Shown: positions 12,064 to 22,823, counted from the stretch's first letter. The stretch is DNA of 64,000 nt from Planktothrix sp. FACHB-1365 (GCF_014697575.1 NZ_JACJSC010000007.1:124001-188000), one strand, 5' to 3'. Notes: generated by a model not told the origin, from the letters alone. Program-made: numbers and translations.

Positions 12064-12813
12064 TTACCATAACCCCCGAACTGGGCCATTTCCGCCTACG
12101 GGACGACAATTTCCGTAGAGTCGTTTACAAACCTCATTCAGCTTATCTTGATTGGGAAGGGGAGTTTTATACCCTTGGAATAAGGGCCCTGTAATGATGT
12201 CTTCATATTCTTGTTTACTAATTCGTTGAACCGAAACTTGAGATAAAGCTAAACCCTGCGTTAAATTGGAAACTTTTTGTCCTTCTTGAATCGTGATGGG
12301 ATTAGGATCATTCGGATTATTTCGTGACGATAATTGAATTTCACCTTCCAAAACCCGAATCGTTCCTGTATTACTATTCGTATTATTATTTCTGTCTACA
12401 TTTAACATATAAATCGTGCCTTGGACTCCCGTTGCAAACTCTAAAAGACAACCATTAGCAGGGCCAGAAGCAATTAAAACGCCTTCTTGGACTTCCACAC
12501 ATTGACCCACAATAATTTTAGAATTTTCCGCCATCCGTCCCGTCGCCCCTGTATTAAAATCAATTTGAGCACGAGCTTGTTCTGTTCTGATATTTTGTCC
12601 TAATGATGCTTGTTCTGGAACTTGAGCTACTTGCTCTTCAATAAAGACTTCATTTTTATTTCCAATAATATCCATTAACGTCGCTAAATTAATTTGCGCT
12701 AAAGCCGGAAAATTAATAAAAAAAGAAGTTCCAACTAAACTTAGTATTTTTAAACTTTTAAAAATGGTCTTTTGCTGATTACCCTCTTGTTTAAAATTCA
12801 TCTTCAAGTTCAT
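12064..12813 (-). CDS. Exported FecR-domain protein
   Basis: 249 residues from ATG 12813, chosen because AAGGA lies just upstream; the frame stays open further upstream toward cheB. A signal peptide (LKILSLVGTSFFINFPALAQ) is followed by a FecR-type beta-rich domain: LGQNIRTEQARAQIDFNTGA, ILxGTIYMLNV-like strands, GTIRVLEGEIQLSS and ITIQEGQKVSN. These domains occur in many cyanobacterial periplasmic proteins and do not by themselves mean iron regulation. The last 50 residues (YGNCRPVGGNGPVRGLW) are not recognised. It is 89 bases downstream of cheB on the same strand and could be cotranscribed. Confidence 0.75.
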   Translation of the reverse strand: MNLKMNFKQEGNQQKTIFKSLKILSLVGTSFFINFPALAQINLATLMDIIGNKNEVFIEEQVAQVPEQASLGQNIRTEQARAQIDFNTGATGRMAENSKIIVGQCVEVQEGVLIASGPANGCLLEFATGVQGTIYMLNVDRNNNTNSNTGTIRVLEGEIQLSSRNNPNDPNPITIQEGQKVSNLTQGLALSQVSVQRISKQEYEDIITGPLFQGYKTPLPNQDKLNEVCKRLYGNCRPVGGNGPVRGLW

Positions 12814-12902
12814 CTTAATAGTCCTTAATTCAAAACTATAGCAGGAAATAGGGAATCGGCAATAGAGCATCCTGGAATAAGAAGACAGCAAACCGTTAAC
12901 AA

Positions 12903-14048
12903 TCAACTCAAACCCTTGACTCGATTTAATAGGAATGGTGCAATCTCATTAACAGATAGAATATATTGGGCTGCACCTAACGTGATGGCTTCTGCGGGCA
13001 TTCCAAAGACAACGCAACTGTCCTGATTTTGGGCAATGGTTAAACCTCCGATGTCAGCAATGGCTTTCATCCCATCGGCGCCATCTCGTCCCATTCCCGT
13101 TAATAAAATACCCGCACTATTGCTACCATAAAATTGGGCAACAGATTCTAACGTGGTTGTCACGGAAGGGCGATGACCCGCCAGAGGAGGTGCAGTAGAG
13201 TAAGCAAAGCGACCATTGCGACTAAATTCTAAATGATGCCCTTCTGGGGCAAAATAAACACATCCTGCATGGGGTAGTTCCCCTGGTGCCGCAATTTTAA
13301 TTGATAAACGACATTCCCCATCCAGCCAAGTCACCAACCCTTGCAAAAATCCCTCACTAATATGCTGAACGCAAACCACCGGAACAGGAAAATTACTGGG
13401 AAGTTGGGTCAAAATAGTATGTAAGGCTTGGGGGCCACCTGTCGAGGCACCAATTGCCAGCATTTTAATGATTTTAGAAGAAACAAACGGAACCTTTGCA
13501 GTATCAGTCCAATTTGAGATAGGGGAAGGAGAAGAAACTTTTGGTTTTGTGAGGGGTAAGGGGGAAGGAGCAGGAGAAGTAAAGAGACGGTTATTCAAGG
13601 GTAAGGGATTTAAGGTCTGTTGAGATTTACGATGTTTAGTAAAAACTTTCACCCCAGAAAGCACTTTAATTTTTTGAATTAATTCCTGTCCAATTAACTC
13701 ATAATCAGAGGCTAAACCTGTTTTGGGTTTGGGAAAGACATCAACAGCCCCAGCATTTAACAGTTGAAAAACATTATGAGTATCATCGGTTTGAACAGAA
13801 GCACTAATCACTAAAATCGGACGAGGATAAAGTACCATAACTTCCTGAATAAATTCCAGTCCGTTCATTTGGGGCATATGAAAATCTGTACAAATCACGT
13901 CCGGTTGTAAAGTGGGAACTAATGTTAATGCTTCCTTTCCAGTTTGAGCGGTTCCCACAATACAAAGGTCTGGAGAAATCGATAAAATTCGTTTCAGAAT
14001 AATTAAAGCAACGGTCGAATCTTCAACTAGGAGAACTCGAATTGGCAT
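12903..14048 (-). CDS. cheB: Chemotaxis response regulator / protein-glutamate methylesterase CheB
   Basis: 381 residues. An N-terminal receiver domain (LLVEDSTVALIILKRIL; phospho-acceptor in VICTDFHMPQMNG) and a Ser/Pro-rich linker lead into the C-terminal methylesterase. The catalytic triad region is visible as GASTGGPQAL (Ser), VVCVQHISEGF (His) and LLTGMGRDGADGM (Asp). It removes methyl groups from receptors and, with CheR, provides adaptation. It is the last che gene of the cluster, 137 repeat-filled bases after cheA. Confidence 0.95.
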   Translation of the reverse strand: MPIRVLLVEDSTVALIILKRILSISPDLCIVGTAQTGKEALTLVPTLQPDVICTDFHMPQMNGLEFIQEVMVLYPRPILVISASVQTDDTHNVFQLLNAGAVDVFPKPKTGLASDYELIGQELIQKIKVLSGVKVFTKHRKSQQTLNPLPLNNRLFTSPAPSPLPLTKPKVSSPSPISNWTDTAKVPFVSSKIIKMLAIGASTGGPQALHTILTQLPSNFPVPVVCVQHISEGFLQGLVTWLDGECRLSIKIAAPGELPHAGCVYFAPEGHHLEFSRNGRFAYSTAPPLAGHRPSVTTTLESVAQFYGSNSAGILLTGMGRDGADGMKAIADIGGLTIAQNQDSCVVFGMPAEAITLGAAQYILSVNEIAPFLLNRVKGLS

Positions 14049-14049
14049 T

Positions 14050-14122
14050 TGTCAAGTGGTTGTCAGTTGTCAGTTGTCAGTTGACGGTTAACGGTCAACG
14101 GTCAAGGGTCAACGGTCAACAC
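14050..14122. repeat. Short tandem repeats (GTCAGTT and GGTCAAC heptads)
   Basis: Consecutive period-7 units between cheA and cheB: first TTGTCAG-type copies, then GGTCAAC/AACGGTC variants. They belong to the heptanucleotide repeat class scattered over the window. They would lie in the cheA-cheB transcript. Confidence 0.8.
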
Positions 14123-14185
14123 TGACTTTGATCATAACAAATAGATGGGAGTGTGGAAACGAGCGTGTCTTTAGACCTGAGAGTG

Positions 14186-16681
14186 TCAAACCAGTCTTTT
14201 TAAAGTCTCTATCAATACTTCTTGATTAAAGGAGGCTTTGGTAATATACGCATTTGCTCCTGCTTCTGCTCCTTTGCGTTTATCTTCATCCGACGCCAGG
14301 GAGGTAACAAGAATAATGGGAAGTTCACTATAGTCTTGATTTTGTCGAATTTTTGCCGTTAAACTTAACCCATCAAGATTAGGCATTTGGATATCAGAAA
14401 CCACAGCATCAAAAGCACGAGTCGAGAGTTTATTAAACCCATCTAACCCATCAACGGCTGTTACCACTTCATAACCCGCAGATTCTAAAATTCGTTTCTC
14501 TTGGGTACGAGTCGCAATGGAATCTTCTACTAATAAAATTACAGGTTTATGGGAGGAAGACTCGTGAATATTTAAAGGTGCTCGCCGAGTTGGAGAGGGG
14601 ATGACACCAGCTTGTTTGCGAATAGATTTAATTAAGTCTTGGGGACTTAAAATAATACACACTTCCCCCGTTCCTAAAATCGTTGCACCTGCGACATTTC
14701 TGACCCGCTTTAATAATTGACTTTGGGGTTTTAACACAACATCCTGTTCATCAATTAAAGCATCGACAAATAATCCTAATTTCTCTTCTCCCACTTTCAA
14801 AATAATGCAAGGTAAAGCAACATCAACTGGCTCATAACTTTCAGTCTTGTTGGGGTTTCGAGGGGAAAAGCTTTGTTCAAGATTACCCGAAGAAATAGAC
14901 GTTTTAGCGAAACTTTGAAGAAAGGATGAGGAAGCGGAACTGCGAGATTTTGTCTCAGTAGACGGTGTTTTTTCCGCATCAACTTCAGATTGAATTAAAC
15001 GAATTTCTAATAAATCTACGAGTTTTGCTACAGAAATCGGTTGATCTTCAAAAACAATCGTTTCTCGCCCTTCAATTGCAAAAATTTCATGGGACATGAC
15101 CAGCCGAGTCATTTGCACAAATTCTACAGGAATGGCATAAGAAATGCCCTGAACAGACACAATTAAAACATGAGCAGTAGCTAAGGTTGTGCCTAATTGA
15201 ATCCGAAATAAACAACCTTTTCCCGGAGAAGAATCAACTTGAATAATTCCTTTTAATCGTTCTACATTGGTTCGTACCACATCCATACCAACCCCCCGTC
15301 CTGAGACTTGGGTAACAACGGTGCGGGTGGTAAAACCCGGAGTAAAAATTAAACTATTAATTTGTTGGGGAGTCATACCTAATAATTCTTCTGCTTGACA
15401 AATTCCCCGTTTTAAAGCAGTTTGTTTAATTTGTTCGATATCTAAACCTCGACCATCATCCCGGACTTCCAGCACAACATGGGTTGCCGTTTGATACCCT
15501 TTTAACTCAATTTTTGCTACAGTCAACTTACCGTTTTTTTCTCGTTCTTCTGGGGTTTCAATTCCATGATCAATGGCATTTCTTAAAATGTGCATGAGCG
15601 GATCTTTCATTTCTTCTAAAATTCGTTTATCCGCACGGGTATCTCCACCCGAAATCACTAATTCAATTTGTTTACCTTGTTGTCTTGCTAAATCCCGTAC
15701 CATCCGGGGAAATAAATTAAAAATAGTCGATAACGGTAATAATCGCAGCGTCCGAACTCCATCTTCAAGTTCGTCACTAATCATTTCTAAACGGGCAATA
15801 TCTTCGGAAAAAGTATTTCTGAGTTGATTAATTAATCGTCCCAACTGTTCTAAACGTTCCGCACTGCGATGATAATAATTTTGCAGTTGCCCCATTGTTC
15901 CATTACCGGAATTTTGATGATTAAGACGATTTTCTAAGTCATGAACAATAAAGCGATTTACAAACGCATCTCGACTCCATTCTTCCCATAAGCTGGTAAT
16001 TTCTTCAATTTCACTTAATCGATGGGCAATGCGAATTTTTGTTACGGTTAATTCTCCGGTTTGAGTCATTAACCCATCTAAATTACTGGTCGGAACTCGA
16101 ATAGTTTCAATTTTATACGCGGCTTCCGGGGTTGTCGTGACGGGAACTTTAGGCTCGGAGAGAGTCGAGGAAACAGGCTCTGGACTGGGGGTAGGAGGCT
16201 GGAGAATCGTAACGGGAGCAATTTTATCTTCTTCTGAAGTTTCCACCACTACAGGAGCAGGAGCGTCCAGTTCAGGTTTTACAGCAGCAGCCGGAGTAGC
16301 GGGTTTAGCACCCATCAAATAGGCAAGACTATGAAAGGTATTAATTCCCGAAGGTTCTCCGGTCACGGCTGCATGAACCAATTGACCCATCGCATCAATT
16401 CCATGGGAAATTCGATCCACTAATTCGGCAGAAAGGATCGTTTCTTGACGTTTTAATCCTCCTAATAAATGTTCTATTTGATGGGCTAAAGTGGCAACAT
16501 CCTTTACCCCTAACATTCCGGCATCCCCTTTGAGGCTATGGGCTTCTCGTAATAATTCTTCAAGTTTTATCTGGTCATGGGGATTTTTCTCCAGATATAA
16601 CAATCCGTCATTCAAGTTTTGCAAATGTTCTGCACTGGCAGTTTTAAAAACTTCTCGCAGTTCATCATCTTCAATCATCAT
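14186..16681 (-). CDS. cheA: Hybrid chemotaxis histidine kinase CheA with C-terminal receiver
   Basis: 831 residues. Order: Hpt domain with phospho-His48 (LLREAHSLKGDAGMLGV), Pro-rich linker, dimerisation region, HATPase (N-box HILRNAIDHGIETPEER, G-boxes VRDDGRGLD and GRGVGMDVV), CheW-like domain, and a C-terminal receiver (VILLVEDSIATRTQEKRIL, phospho-acceptor in AVVSDIQMPNLDG). It autophosphorylates in response to receptors. Such CheA-REC hybrids are typical of cyanobacterial motility and pilus systems. ATG ATG at the 5' end leaves the start ambiguous by one codon. With no cheY nearby, the fused receiver may be the output or a phosphate sink. Confidence 0.95.
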   Translation of the reverse strand: MMIEDDELREVFKTASAEHLQNLNDGLLYLEKNPHDQIKLEELLREAHSLKGDAGMLGVKDVATLAHQIEHLLGGLKRQETILSAELVDRISHGIDAMGQLVHAAVTGEPSGINTFHSLAYLMGAKPATPAAAVKPELDAPAPVVVETSEEDKIAPVTILQPPTPSPEPVSSTLSEPKVPVTTTPEAAYKIETIRVPTSNLDGLMTQTGELTVTKIRIAHRLSEIEEITSLWEEWSRDAFVNRFIVHDLENRLNHQNSGNGTMGQLQNYYHRSAERLEQLGRLINQLRNTFSEDIARLEMISDELEDGVRTLRLLPLSTIFNLFPRMVRDLARQQGKQIELVISGGDTRADKRILEEMKDPLMHILRNAIDHGIETPEEREKNGKLTVAKIELKGYQTATHVVLEVRDDGRGLDIEQIKQTALKRGICQAEELLGMTPQQINSLIFTPGFTTRTVVTQVSGRGVGMDVVRTNVERLKGIIQVDSSPGKGCLFRIQLGTTLATAHVLIVSVQGISYAIPVEFVQMTRLVMSHEIFAIEGRETIVFEDQPISVAKLVDLLEIRLIQSEVDAEKTPSTETKSRSSASSSFLQSFAKTSISSGNLEQSFSPRNPNKTESYEPVDVALPCIILKVGEEKLGLFVDALIDEQDVVLKPQSQLLKRVRNVAGATILGTGEVCIILSPQDLIKSIRKQAGVIPSPTRRAPLNIHESSSHKPVILLVEDSIATRTQEKRILESAGYEVVTAVDGLDGFNKLSTRAFDAVVSDIQMPNLDGLSLTAKIRQNQDYSELPIILVTSLASDEDKRKGAEAGANAYITKASFNQEVLIETLKRLV

Positions 16682-16720
16682 GGGTGGTTAATCCTTTGAC
16701 TCTAATTCAATTGTGGACGA

Positions 16721-18130
16721 TTAAACGAGGGTTTGCAGGTTTTTTGCAGTTTCATTTAATTTTTCAATCCCTTGTTTTGTTTGGTTGATACTGGTTGCCA
16801 TTTCTTTGGCGACAAAATTTAAGTTATTCATCGCATCAACTACTTGTTCAACCGCAATGGATTGTTGTTTGGTATTGAGAGAAATTTGTTGTAAATTAAC
16901 TGCCACATCATTAATCGCTCGGACAATATCTTGTACGGATTTAGATCCGTCTTCTGTGACTCTTACTGTCAGATTGGCGGCGGTTTGAATATCAGTAACA
17001 ATCGAACTAATTCTTTCAGCCGATTTGCGACTTTGATCGGCTAGTTTCCGAATTTCCGTGGCAACTACACCAAATCCTTTACCATTTTCTCCGGCTCTAA
17101 CGGCTTCTACCGAAGCATTTAACGCTAACATATTAGTTTGATTTGCCAAATCCGTCACCACATTAGTAATACTATAAATTTGCCCTAAATGTTCACTTAA
17201 GCGCATAATTTGTTGTTGCACTTGTTCCATTTTAAATTTTAAACTCTGATTAATCTCAGTTTCTACCCAGAGTCTTTGAGAACCTCCCCCTGCTAAGAGT
17301 AAAACTTGATTAGCTCCAGCAGAAGCTGTTCCGGCTTGTTCGGCAGATTGACGAGAAGATGCACCCAATTCATCCATACTGGCTGTGGTTTGATTCACGG
17401 AAGTTGCTTGCTGTGCCGTGACTCGTTCTTGGGATTCCATAATAGTAACTAATTCCTGGGACGCTTGTAGAATTTGGAACGCCTCTTGATTAATCCGTTT
17501 TAAGATTAAGGTAATGAGTCCAATTCCTAAGAAAACTGACAATAATAAAGCGATTCCAGTTGCACTCCAAACCGTATTCAGGAGACTATCTAAAGCTTGA
17601 TTTTGCCGTTGATGTTGTTCTTCGGCTTTTTGGGTTTCTAACGCAATAATGTTTTGAGTGATCTCCAGAATACTGGTGGATAGTGTAGTGCCTTTTCCTT
17701 GCTTCCAAATTTCTAAGGCTTGGTCAACTTGATTATCATTAATTAATTGAAATAATAAGGCATAGTATTCTTCTAATTCAGCCATCAATTGATTTAAAGT
17801 CTCTACATCTTTCAGGGCTTCGCCATCGGGAATTAAAGGTTTTAAACCTTTTAAAGCTGTTTCATAACGAGATTGAGCATCTTGATATAATTGATTAGAT
17901 TGAGAATTTTTATTTAAAATATATCCTCGTGCAGCAATTGTTATGTCTTTTGTTGCTGAAGCTAAATTATTAATCACTTGCATGGCATCATTATATCTTT
18001 CAACTTCCTGAGCCGTTTTACGGACTTTTTCAACATTAAAAGATACAATTCCCGTTACCAATACAAACAGTACAATTGGAATTAAGTATCCACCAATAAT
18101 CCAATACCTTAAACGATTAAAATTTAACAT
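16721..18130 (-). CDS. Methyl-accepting chemotaxis protein (cluster receptor 1)
   Basis: 469 residues. TM1 (about 12-32, [21 protein letters not shown]) and TM2 (about 188-212) flank a helical periplasmic 4HB-like sensor of about 150 residues. There is no clear HAMP domain. The signalling domain has the canonical hairpin [20 protein letters not shown], then [20 protein letters not shown]. It sits 39 bases upstream of cheA and downstream of a second, related receptor, and probably arose with it by tandem duplication. A short segment after the first signalling helix ([20 protein letters not shown]) departs from the usual heptad pattern. Confidence 0.93.
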   Translation of the reverse strand: MLNFNRLRYWIIGGYLIPIVLFVLVTGIVSFNVEKVRKTAQEVERYNDAMQVINNLASATKDITIAARGYILNKNSQSNQLYQDAQSRYETALKGLKPLIPDGEALKDVETLNQLMAELEEYYALLFQLINDNQVDQALEIWKQGKGTTLSTSILEITQNIIALETQKAEEQHQRQNQALDSLLNTVWSATGIALLLSVFLGIGLITLILKRINQEAFQILQASQELVTIMESQERVTAQQATSVNQTTASMDELGASSRQSAEQAGTASAGANQVLLLAGGGSQRLWVETEINQSLKFKMEQVQQQIMRLSEHLGQIYSITNVVTDLANQTNMLALNASVEAVRAGENGKGFGVVATEIRKLADQSRKSAERISSIVTDIQTAANLTVRVTEDGSKSVQDIVRAINDVAVNLQQISLNTKQQSIAVEQVVDAMNNLNFVAKEMATSINQTKQGIEKLNETAKNLQTLV

Positions 18131-18206
18131 AAGTCTGATGATATAGGGTACATTTAGGTTTCTCCTCTCCTCAATCCTAATTAAAAAAGTTCATGTCTTG
18201 GAACTG

Positions 18207-19655
18207 TTATGAAACAATGGAGTTAAGATCTAAAGCAACTTCATTTAATTTTTGCATTCCAATTTTAGCTTGACCTAACCCATTCGCTGTTTCCCCAACT
18301 CCTTGACTTAAGGTATTCATCGCTTCTAAAACCTGTCCAATAGCAATTGCTTGTTGCTTGACATTGAGAGAAATTTGTTGATTATTTAAAACAACATTAT
18401 TCACCGCTTCAGCCACCCCAGCAAAAGTATCTGCTGTTTCTCTGGCTAATTCTACACTGGATAATACTGTTTTTGTTCCTTCTTCCGTTGCCATTACCGT
18501 TGAATTAATCGCCATTAAAATATCAGCAACCAAGGTATTGATTTTTAAAGCCGATTTTCGACTTTCATCCGCTAATTTACGAATTTCTGTCGCTACAACG
18601 GCAAATCCTTTCCCATGTTCTCCGGCTCGAACCGCTTCCACTGCCGCATTTAACGCTAACATATTGGTTTGATTTGCCAAATCACTCACCAATTCTGAAA
18701 TATTGCCAATTTGATTGGTTTGTTCACTTAATCGAATAATTTGTTGAGCAATGGCTTCAACTTTTTGTTGAAGATTTCCCATCCCCTCTAAGGTGGTACT
18801 AACGGCTTTTTTCCCTCCTTCTGTTAAGCCTAACGCTTGTCTGGCTCCGAATGTTGCAGACTCAGCTTGTTCGGCGGTTGATTGAGAAGAAGCACTTAAT
18901 TCATCCATTGTAGTTGTTGTTTCATGAACAGAAGCCGCCTGCTGGTTCGCCGTTCGTTCTTGTTCTTCAATGGTTGCTGCAATTTCAGTCGAAGAAGTCG
19001 CAATCACCTGAGTCGCACGATGAATCGTTCCACTAATATTAACTGCAATGGATAAAGCAATTACAATCGCTGCAATTAGAATAACCATTGAACCCAATCC
19101 CAGAGCATATAATAACCCCTGTAAAGATTCTTCAGTATTGTCAGTTTGTTGAGCTAACATTGAACGTTCAAACTCAGAAAAACTCAAGCTTTCTGTATCA
19201 AATTCTTGCACATATTGAGTACCAGATCGAGCTTCATTAAAGGCTAATTCAAGTTTACCTTGATTAACATAATCAAATGTTTGCCGAGCAATTTGATCAT
19301 ATTGATTAATTAAAGTATTTAGACGATTTAAACGTTCTTTTTGCTGATCATTAACAATTAAAGGTTCAATATCTTCCGATGCTTTACGATAGGTATTGAG
19401 TGAGGTTTCATATTCATTCAGGAACTCTGAGTTTTTCAACGCTAAATATCCCCGGAGATTGCGAATCATGCCCTGGGCACCTCGCTCCATCAAGTTCACT
19501 TCTAATATGACATTTTGAACTCGTTCTACTTCTTTAAAAATATTGGAAACTTGATTGATACTACTGTACACGACCACTGTTAATCCCAGAAACAAAGCAA
19601 CAGGGATGGTATAGCCTAATAATAACCGTTCTCGAAGTTTTAAGTTAGTTAGCAT
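18207..19655 (-). CDS. Methyl-accepting chemotaxis protein (cluster receptor 2)
   Basis: 482 residues from ATG 19655 ([20 protein letters not shown]). The longer open frame upstream is translated repeat sequence and was not used. TM1 covers about 12-33; the helical sensor runs to about 175; TM2 is near 178-205 ([19 protein letters not shown]). The signalling hairpin is fully canonical: [40 protein letters not shown]. It matches the neighbouring receptor over most of the cytoplasmic part. The two probably form mixed arrays with the local CheA and CheW. Confidence 0.94.
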   Translation of the reverse strand: MLTNLKLRERLLLGYTIPVALFLGLTVVVYSSINQVSNIFKEVERVQNVILEVNLMERGAQGMIRNLRGYLALKNSEFLNEYETSLNTYRKASEDIEPLIVNDQQKERLNRLNTLINQYDQIARQTFDYVNQGKLELAFNEARSGTQYVQEFDTESLSFSEFERSMLAQQTDNTEESLQGLLYALGLGSMVILIAAIVIALSIAVNISGTIHRATQVIATSSTEIAATIEEQERTANQQAASVHETTTTMDELSASSQSTAEQAESATFGARQALGLTEGGKKAVSTTLEGMGNLQQKVEAIAQQIIRLSEQTNQIGNISELVSDLANQTNMLALNAAVEAVRAGEHGKGFAVVATEIRKLADESRKSALKINTLVADILMAINSTVMATEEGTKTVLSSVELARETADTFAGVAEAVNNVVLNNQQISLNVKQQAIAIGQVLEAMNTLSQGVGETANGLGQAKIGMQKLNEVALDLNSIVS

Positions 19656-19738
19656 TGGATTGTTAATCGTTAATAGTTGACTGTTGACTGTAAGCTTGAC
19701 CGTTAGCAGAAAATAGAAAACCGACAACCGACATCCCT

Positions 19739-20836
19739 TTAAACTTCTTGCTCCACAACTAATTCTCCTTGAATCATGATTTTAGGAATATTCAGGATAC
19801 TCATCATTTTATCCCGATAAAATGCTGTTCCTTGTAAATATTCATCTTGTTTTAAATGGACAGCCGTAGGAATCGTTTTTATTTCGGACTCTTTTAAGTA
19901 CATCACATCAAAAATCCCTTCTACCACAATTCCAGCAACAATATCATTAATTTTAACAATCATTGCTTTCGATAAAATCTGAGATGTTCCTAACGGTAAA
20001 TTAACCAATCCTTGAATATCAACTAAGGTTAAGATTTCTCCTCGTAAATTCATATTTCCCACGATATGAAGCGGTGTACAAGGAATGGGTGTAACATGAT
20101 GAATATCTGTAAACTCTCGAATAATTTCTAAATTGACACCAAAGTATTCTCCATTTAAACCAATGACTGCTAAAGGAACTAACCCCGTAAAATCTTGGTT
20201 ATCTAGGGAACGTCTTAAATTTTTAGCTCGTTCTTGAAAAATAGCCCGTTCTTCTGAAGTTGCATCGGGGCAAAAAACAAAATTTTGTTGAGTTTTGAAA
20301 TGGTTTTTAGTTGAAAATTCTGCGAGTTGTTGCTGTTGATTTTCTTCAAAATTAACTCCTCCTTGTTCTAAATTAATATCTCTTAAGAATTGGTTCATGT
20401 ATTGAATCAGGGTTTCGGGATTCAAGACCATGACTAAATATTCATCTACTTGAGCAATTCCTTGAAGATAATAAGAATTATGAGTAGAATTAAAGTTATG
20501 TTGCAGATTATAAGCCAGTTCAGTTTTAATGGCATCAGTCGTAATCATCTGAACTTCATAAACTTGATTCACAATAATTCCGATTCTAATGTCATTAAAT
20601 TTTAAGATTATAACGCTATCCGACACAGCATAATTTGATGGAGGATACCCTAATCGAATCGTGAGATCAATAATAGGAATTAATTCCCCGCGTAAATTAA
20701 TTAAACCGACTAAATCAGCCGGAGCCGAGGGAAGTGGAGTTAATTCTGGGAGGAAAAAAATTTCTTGAACCGCAGAAGCTGCGATTGCATAACGCATTAA
20801 CTTAATTGCAAAAATAAGATAAGCATGACTATCCAT
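19739..20836 (-). CDS. cheW: Tandem-domain CheW coupling protein
   Basis: 365 residues, about twice a usual CheW, with two CheW-like domains. Domain 1 (about 5-140) has [20 protein letters not shown] and [20 protein letters not shown]. Domain 2 (about 215-350) has [13 protein letters not shown] and [20 protein letters not shown]. The linker is Gln/Glu-rich. CheW links receptors to CheA; a two-domain form could bridge neighbouring units of an array. It lies between cheR and the receptors, with short gaps and the same direction, so it is almost certainly in the same operon. Confidence 0.93.
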   Translation of the reverse strand: MDSHAYLIFAIKLMRYAIAASAVQEIFFLPELTPLPSAPADLVGLINLRGELIPIIDLTIRLGYPPSNYAVSDSVIILKFNDIRIGIIVNQVYEVQMITTDAIKTELAYNLQHNFNSTHNSYYLQGIAQVDEYLVMVLNPETLIQYMNQFLRDINLEQGGVNFEENQQQQLAEFSTKNHFKTQQNFVFCPDATSEERAIFQERAKNLRRSLDNQDFTGLVPLAVIGLNGEYFGVNLEIIREFTDIHHVTPIPCTPLHIVGNMNLRGEILTLVDIQGLVNLPLGTSQILSKAMIVKINDIVAGIVVEGIFDVMYLKESEIKTIPTAVHLKQDEYLQGTAFYRDKMMSILNIPKIMIQGELVVEQEV

Positions 20837-20899
20837 AGGTCAGATGGTGGTATTGGGTGTTAGATAGGGACGGGGGGACAAAGGGAGGGAAGTTAACGG

Positions 20900-22489
20900 T
20901 TAACAGTCAACAACTAAACGTTTCTTTTCTAAAAACGCAATTAAATCTTGAGCCGTTACCCCTTCTAAATGTTCAATTCCCATACTTGGAGGTAAGGATT
21001 TGAGTAGAGCTAAAGCGGTACTATACATTTTAACGGCTCTTGTGTAATCTGCTTCTTGCTCATAAATAGATGCAAGTTCCAAATAGGCGGGAACAGACGA
21101 GGGAAGCAAATAAATAATTCGTTTAGACAATAATTTTGCTCCGGCTAAATCTTCCTGTTCTTGAGCAATACGCAGAAGTAAATAATAGGGAAAAATTGAT
21201 AAAGAGTCTATTTCTAATGCTTTTTTACAATAGAATATTGCTTGTTCATATTGACCTAGATTAGCGGATGCTTGTGCTAATAAATAATAAGCATCAAATT
21301 GAATTTCTGGTTTCAGATTTCGAGTTCCTATTCTATCTTCTTGCCCTCTAATACCTCCTTCTGAGTTTTTGTTTCCGAGTTCCCAACTTTTCAAATAAGG
21401 GTTACTACTTTGAAGAAATTGTTCAGCTTTTTGAATGGCAATTTTATACTGTTTATTTTGAAAATATTGTTTTGCCTCTTCTAAGGTTCGTTTAGGTAAC
21501 TTCACTGTTTCGGATAGATGACCCAGGGATCTCGCTGGCTGGATTTTCAGATGTGAATCTTGATGTTGCCCAGATGAAGATAATAAATGTTCACCCTGAT
21601 TATTAGAAGTCAATCCTGTTTTTTGACTTAACACAGATTCTTCTATTAAACCAATCATTTTTTGATAAACCATCGATTCAGGGTAAATTTTGGATTGAAA
21701 TAATTCAAGACAATCTTGATGATTCAATTCAGCATGACCTGTTATTAAATAACCTCCGGGTTTCAAAACGTGATGAAACTTAGAAACGACTTGATTAATA
21801 TATTTTTTTTCAAAATAAACAAAAACATTCCGGCAAACAATTAAATCAACGTCTTGAATTGCAGTATAATTAGGATAGCAATAGAGGTCTTTAACTAAAT
21901 TTAACTTAAAAAATTGTACAGAACACTGGATTTTTGAGTTGATTTTCCAATCTTGTCCTTGTCGCGAAAAGTATTGATTTCTAATTTCTGGGTCAACCAT
22001 GCGAAAAGACCAAGACGTATACAAGCCTTGTCTGGCTTTTTGCAATGCTTCTTCATTAACATCCGTTCCCAGAATATTAATAGTCCAGTTAGTCCAATCG
22101 GGGAGTAACTGTTGCAGTAAAATTGAAAGGGTATAAGGTTCTTCTCCGGTCGAACAACCTGCACTCCAAAAGGTTAAGGTTTTTGTTTTTTGTCGAGACG
22201 CTATTAAATCGGGTAAAATTACCCCGCGTAATAAATTAATTTGACCTTGATCTCGAAAAAAATAACTTTCAATCGTTGTAATTAAAGGAATTAATTGTTT
22301 CCATTCCTGTTGGCTCGTTACCGTATCGGCACTTAATAAATTAAAGTAAGCTTGGGGATTCGGTAACTTTAAAGCTTTAACTCTTGCCTTAATTTTTTGA
22401 GCCAATCCAGCATAGTCTTGTACACGAATGGATAATCCCGTCTGCGTCGCAATAAGCTGAATAAAAAGTTCTATTAGTGCTGGTTCCAT
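20900..22489 (-). CDS. cheR: Chemotaxis protein methyltransferase CheR with TPR region
   Basis: 529 residues from ATG 22489 (MEPALIELFIQLIATQTGLS); upstream codons in the open frame are not CheR-like. The N-terminal CheR domain is followed by the methyltransferase core (LTFWSAGCSTGEEPYTLSIL, ILGTDVNEEALQKARQG, VDLIVCRNVFVYF). After a low-complexity linker the C-terminal 180 residues contain TPR-like helices (FDAYYLLAQASANLGQYEQA, ALEIDSLSIFPYYLLLRIAQ). CheR-TPR proteins are common in alternative, non-flagellar chemosensory systems. It is the first gene of the cluster and methylates the receptors. Confidence 0.92.
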   Translation of the reverse strand: MEPALIELFIQLIATQTGLSIRVQDYAGLAQKIKARVKALKLPNPQAYFNLLSADTVTSQQEWKQLIPLITTIESYFFRDQGQINLLRGVILPDLIASRQKTKTLTFWSAGCSTGEEPYTLSILLQQLLPDWTNWTINILGTDVNEEALQKARQGLYTSWSFRMVDPEIRNQYFSRQGQDWKINSKIQCSVQFFKLNLVKDLYCYPNYTAIQDVDLIVCRNVFVYFEKKYINQVVSKFHHVLKPGGYLITGHAELNHQDCLELFQSKIYPESMVYQKMIGLIEESVLSQKTGLTSNNQGEHLLSSSGQHQDSHLKIQPARSLGHLSETVKLPKRTLEEAKQYFQNKQYKIAIQKAEQFLQSSNPYLKSWELGNKNSEGGIRGQEDRIGTRNLKPEIQFDAYYLLAQASANLGQYEQAIFYCKKALEIDSLSIFPYYLLLRIAQEQEDLAGAKLLSKRIIYLLPSSVPAYLELASIYEQEADYTRAVKMYSTALALLKSLPPSMGIEHLEGVTAQDLIAFLEKKRLVVDC

Positions 22490-22665
22490 GAGCAATGTCA
22501 GGCGGTGAGTGGAAATCGAAAGATAGCCAAAGGAAAAATAAATCCTGATCGAGGGTTTTTGGCACAATGAAAGGCTGCGGTGAACAAATACACTCTAATA
22601 AATGAATTATACGATTTCTCGTTAAAAATTACCGAATTTTGGTTATTGACGATTAACGGTTAATG

Positions 22666-22693
22666 GGTTTCAGGTTTCAGGTTTCAGGTTTCA
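22666..22693. repeat. Heptad tandem repeat GTTTCAG, four copies
   Basis: Consecutive GTTTCAG units upstream of cheR, one of several period-7 repeat sequences in this window. Confidence 0.85.
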
Positions 22694-22714
22694 CCGAAGG
22701 AGTGTCTATTATTT

Positions 22715-22810
22715 CCCCTCTTCCCCCCGTCCCCTCTTCCCCCCGTCCCCCCGTCCCCTTGTCCCCCCGTCCCCTTGTCCCCCCGTCCCCTTGTCCCCCC
22801 GTCCCCCATC
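22715..22810. repeat. Octamer C-rich tandem repeat, twelve units
   Basis: Twelve consecutive 8-base units of the form CCCCNNNN, mainly CCCCCCGT alternating with CCCCTTGT or CCCCTCTT, ending with CCCCCATC. The minus strand therefore has regularly spaced G4-G6 runs. It begins 14 bases after the stop codon of the minus-strand R3H ATPase gene, so it would lie in that mRNA's 3' untranslated region as a G-rich tract able to form quadruplexes. Confidence 0.92.
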
Positions 22811-22823
22811 CCTGACTTGAATT

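Noticed and set aside
22490-22567. N-terminal extension of CheR
   Set aside because: Upstream codons have no CheR similarity, and ATG 22489 gives the normal N-terminal domain.
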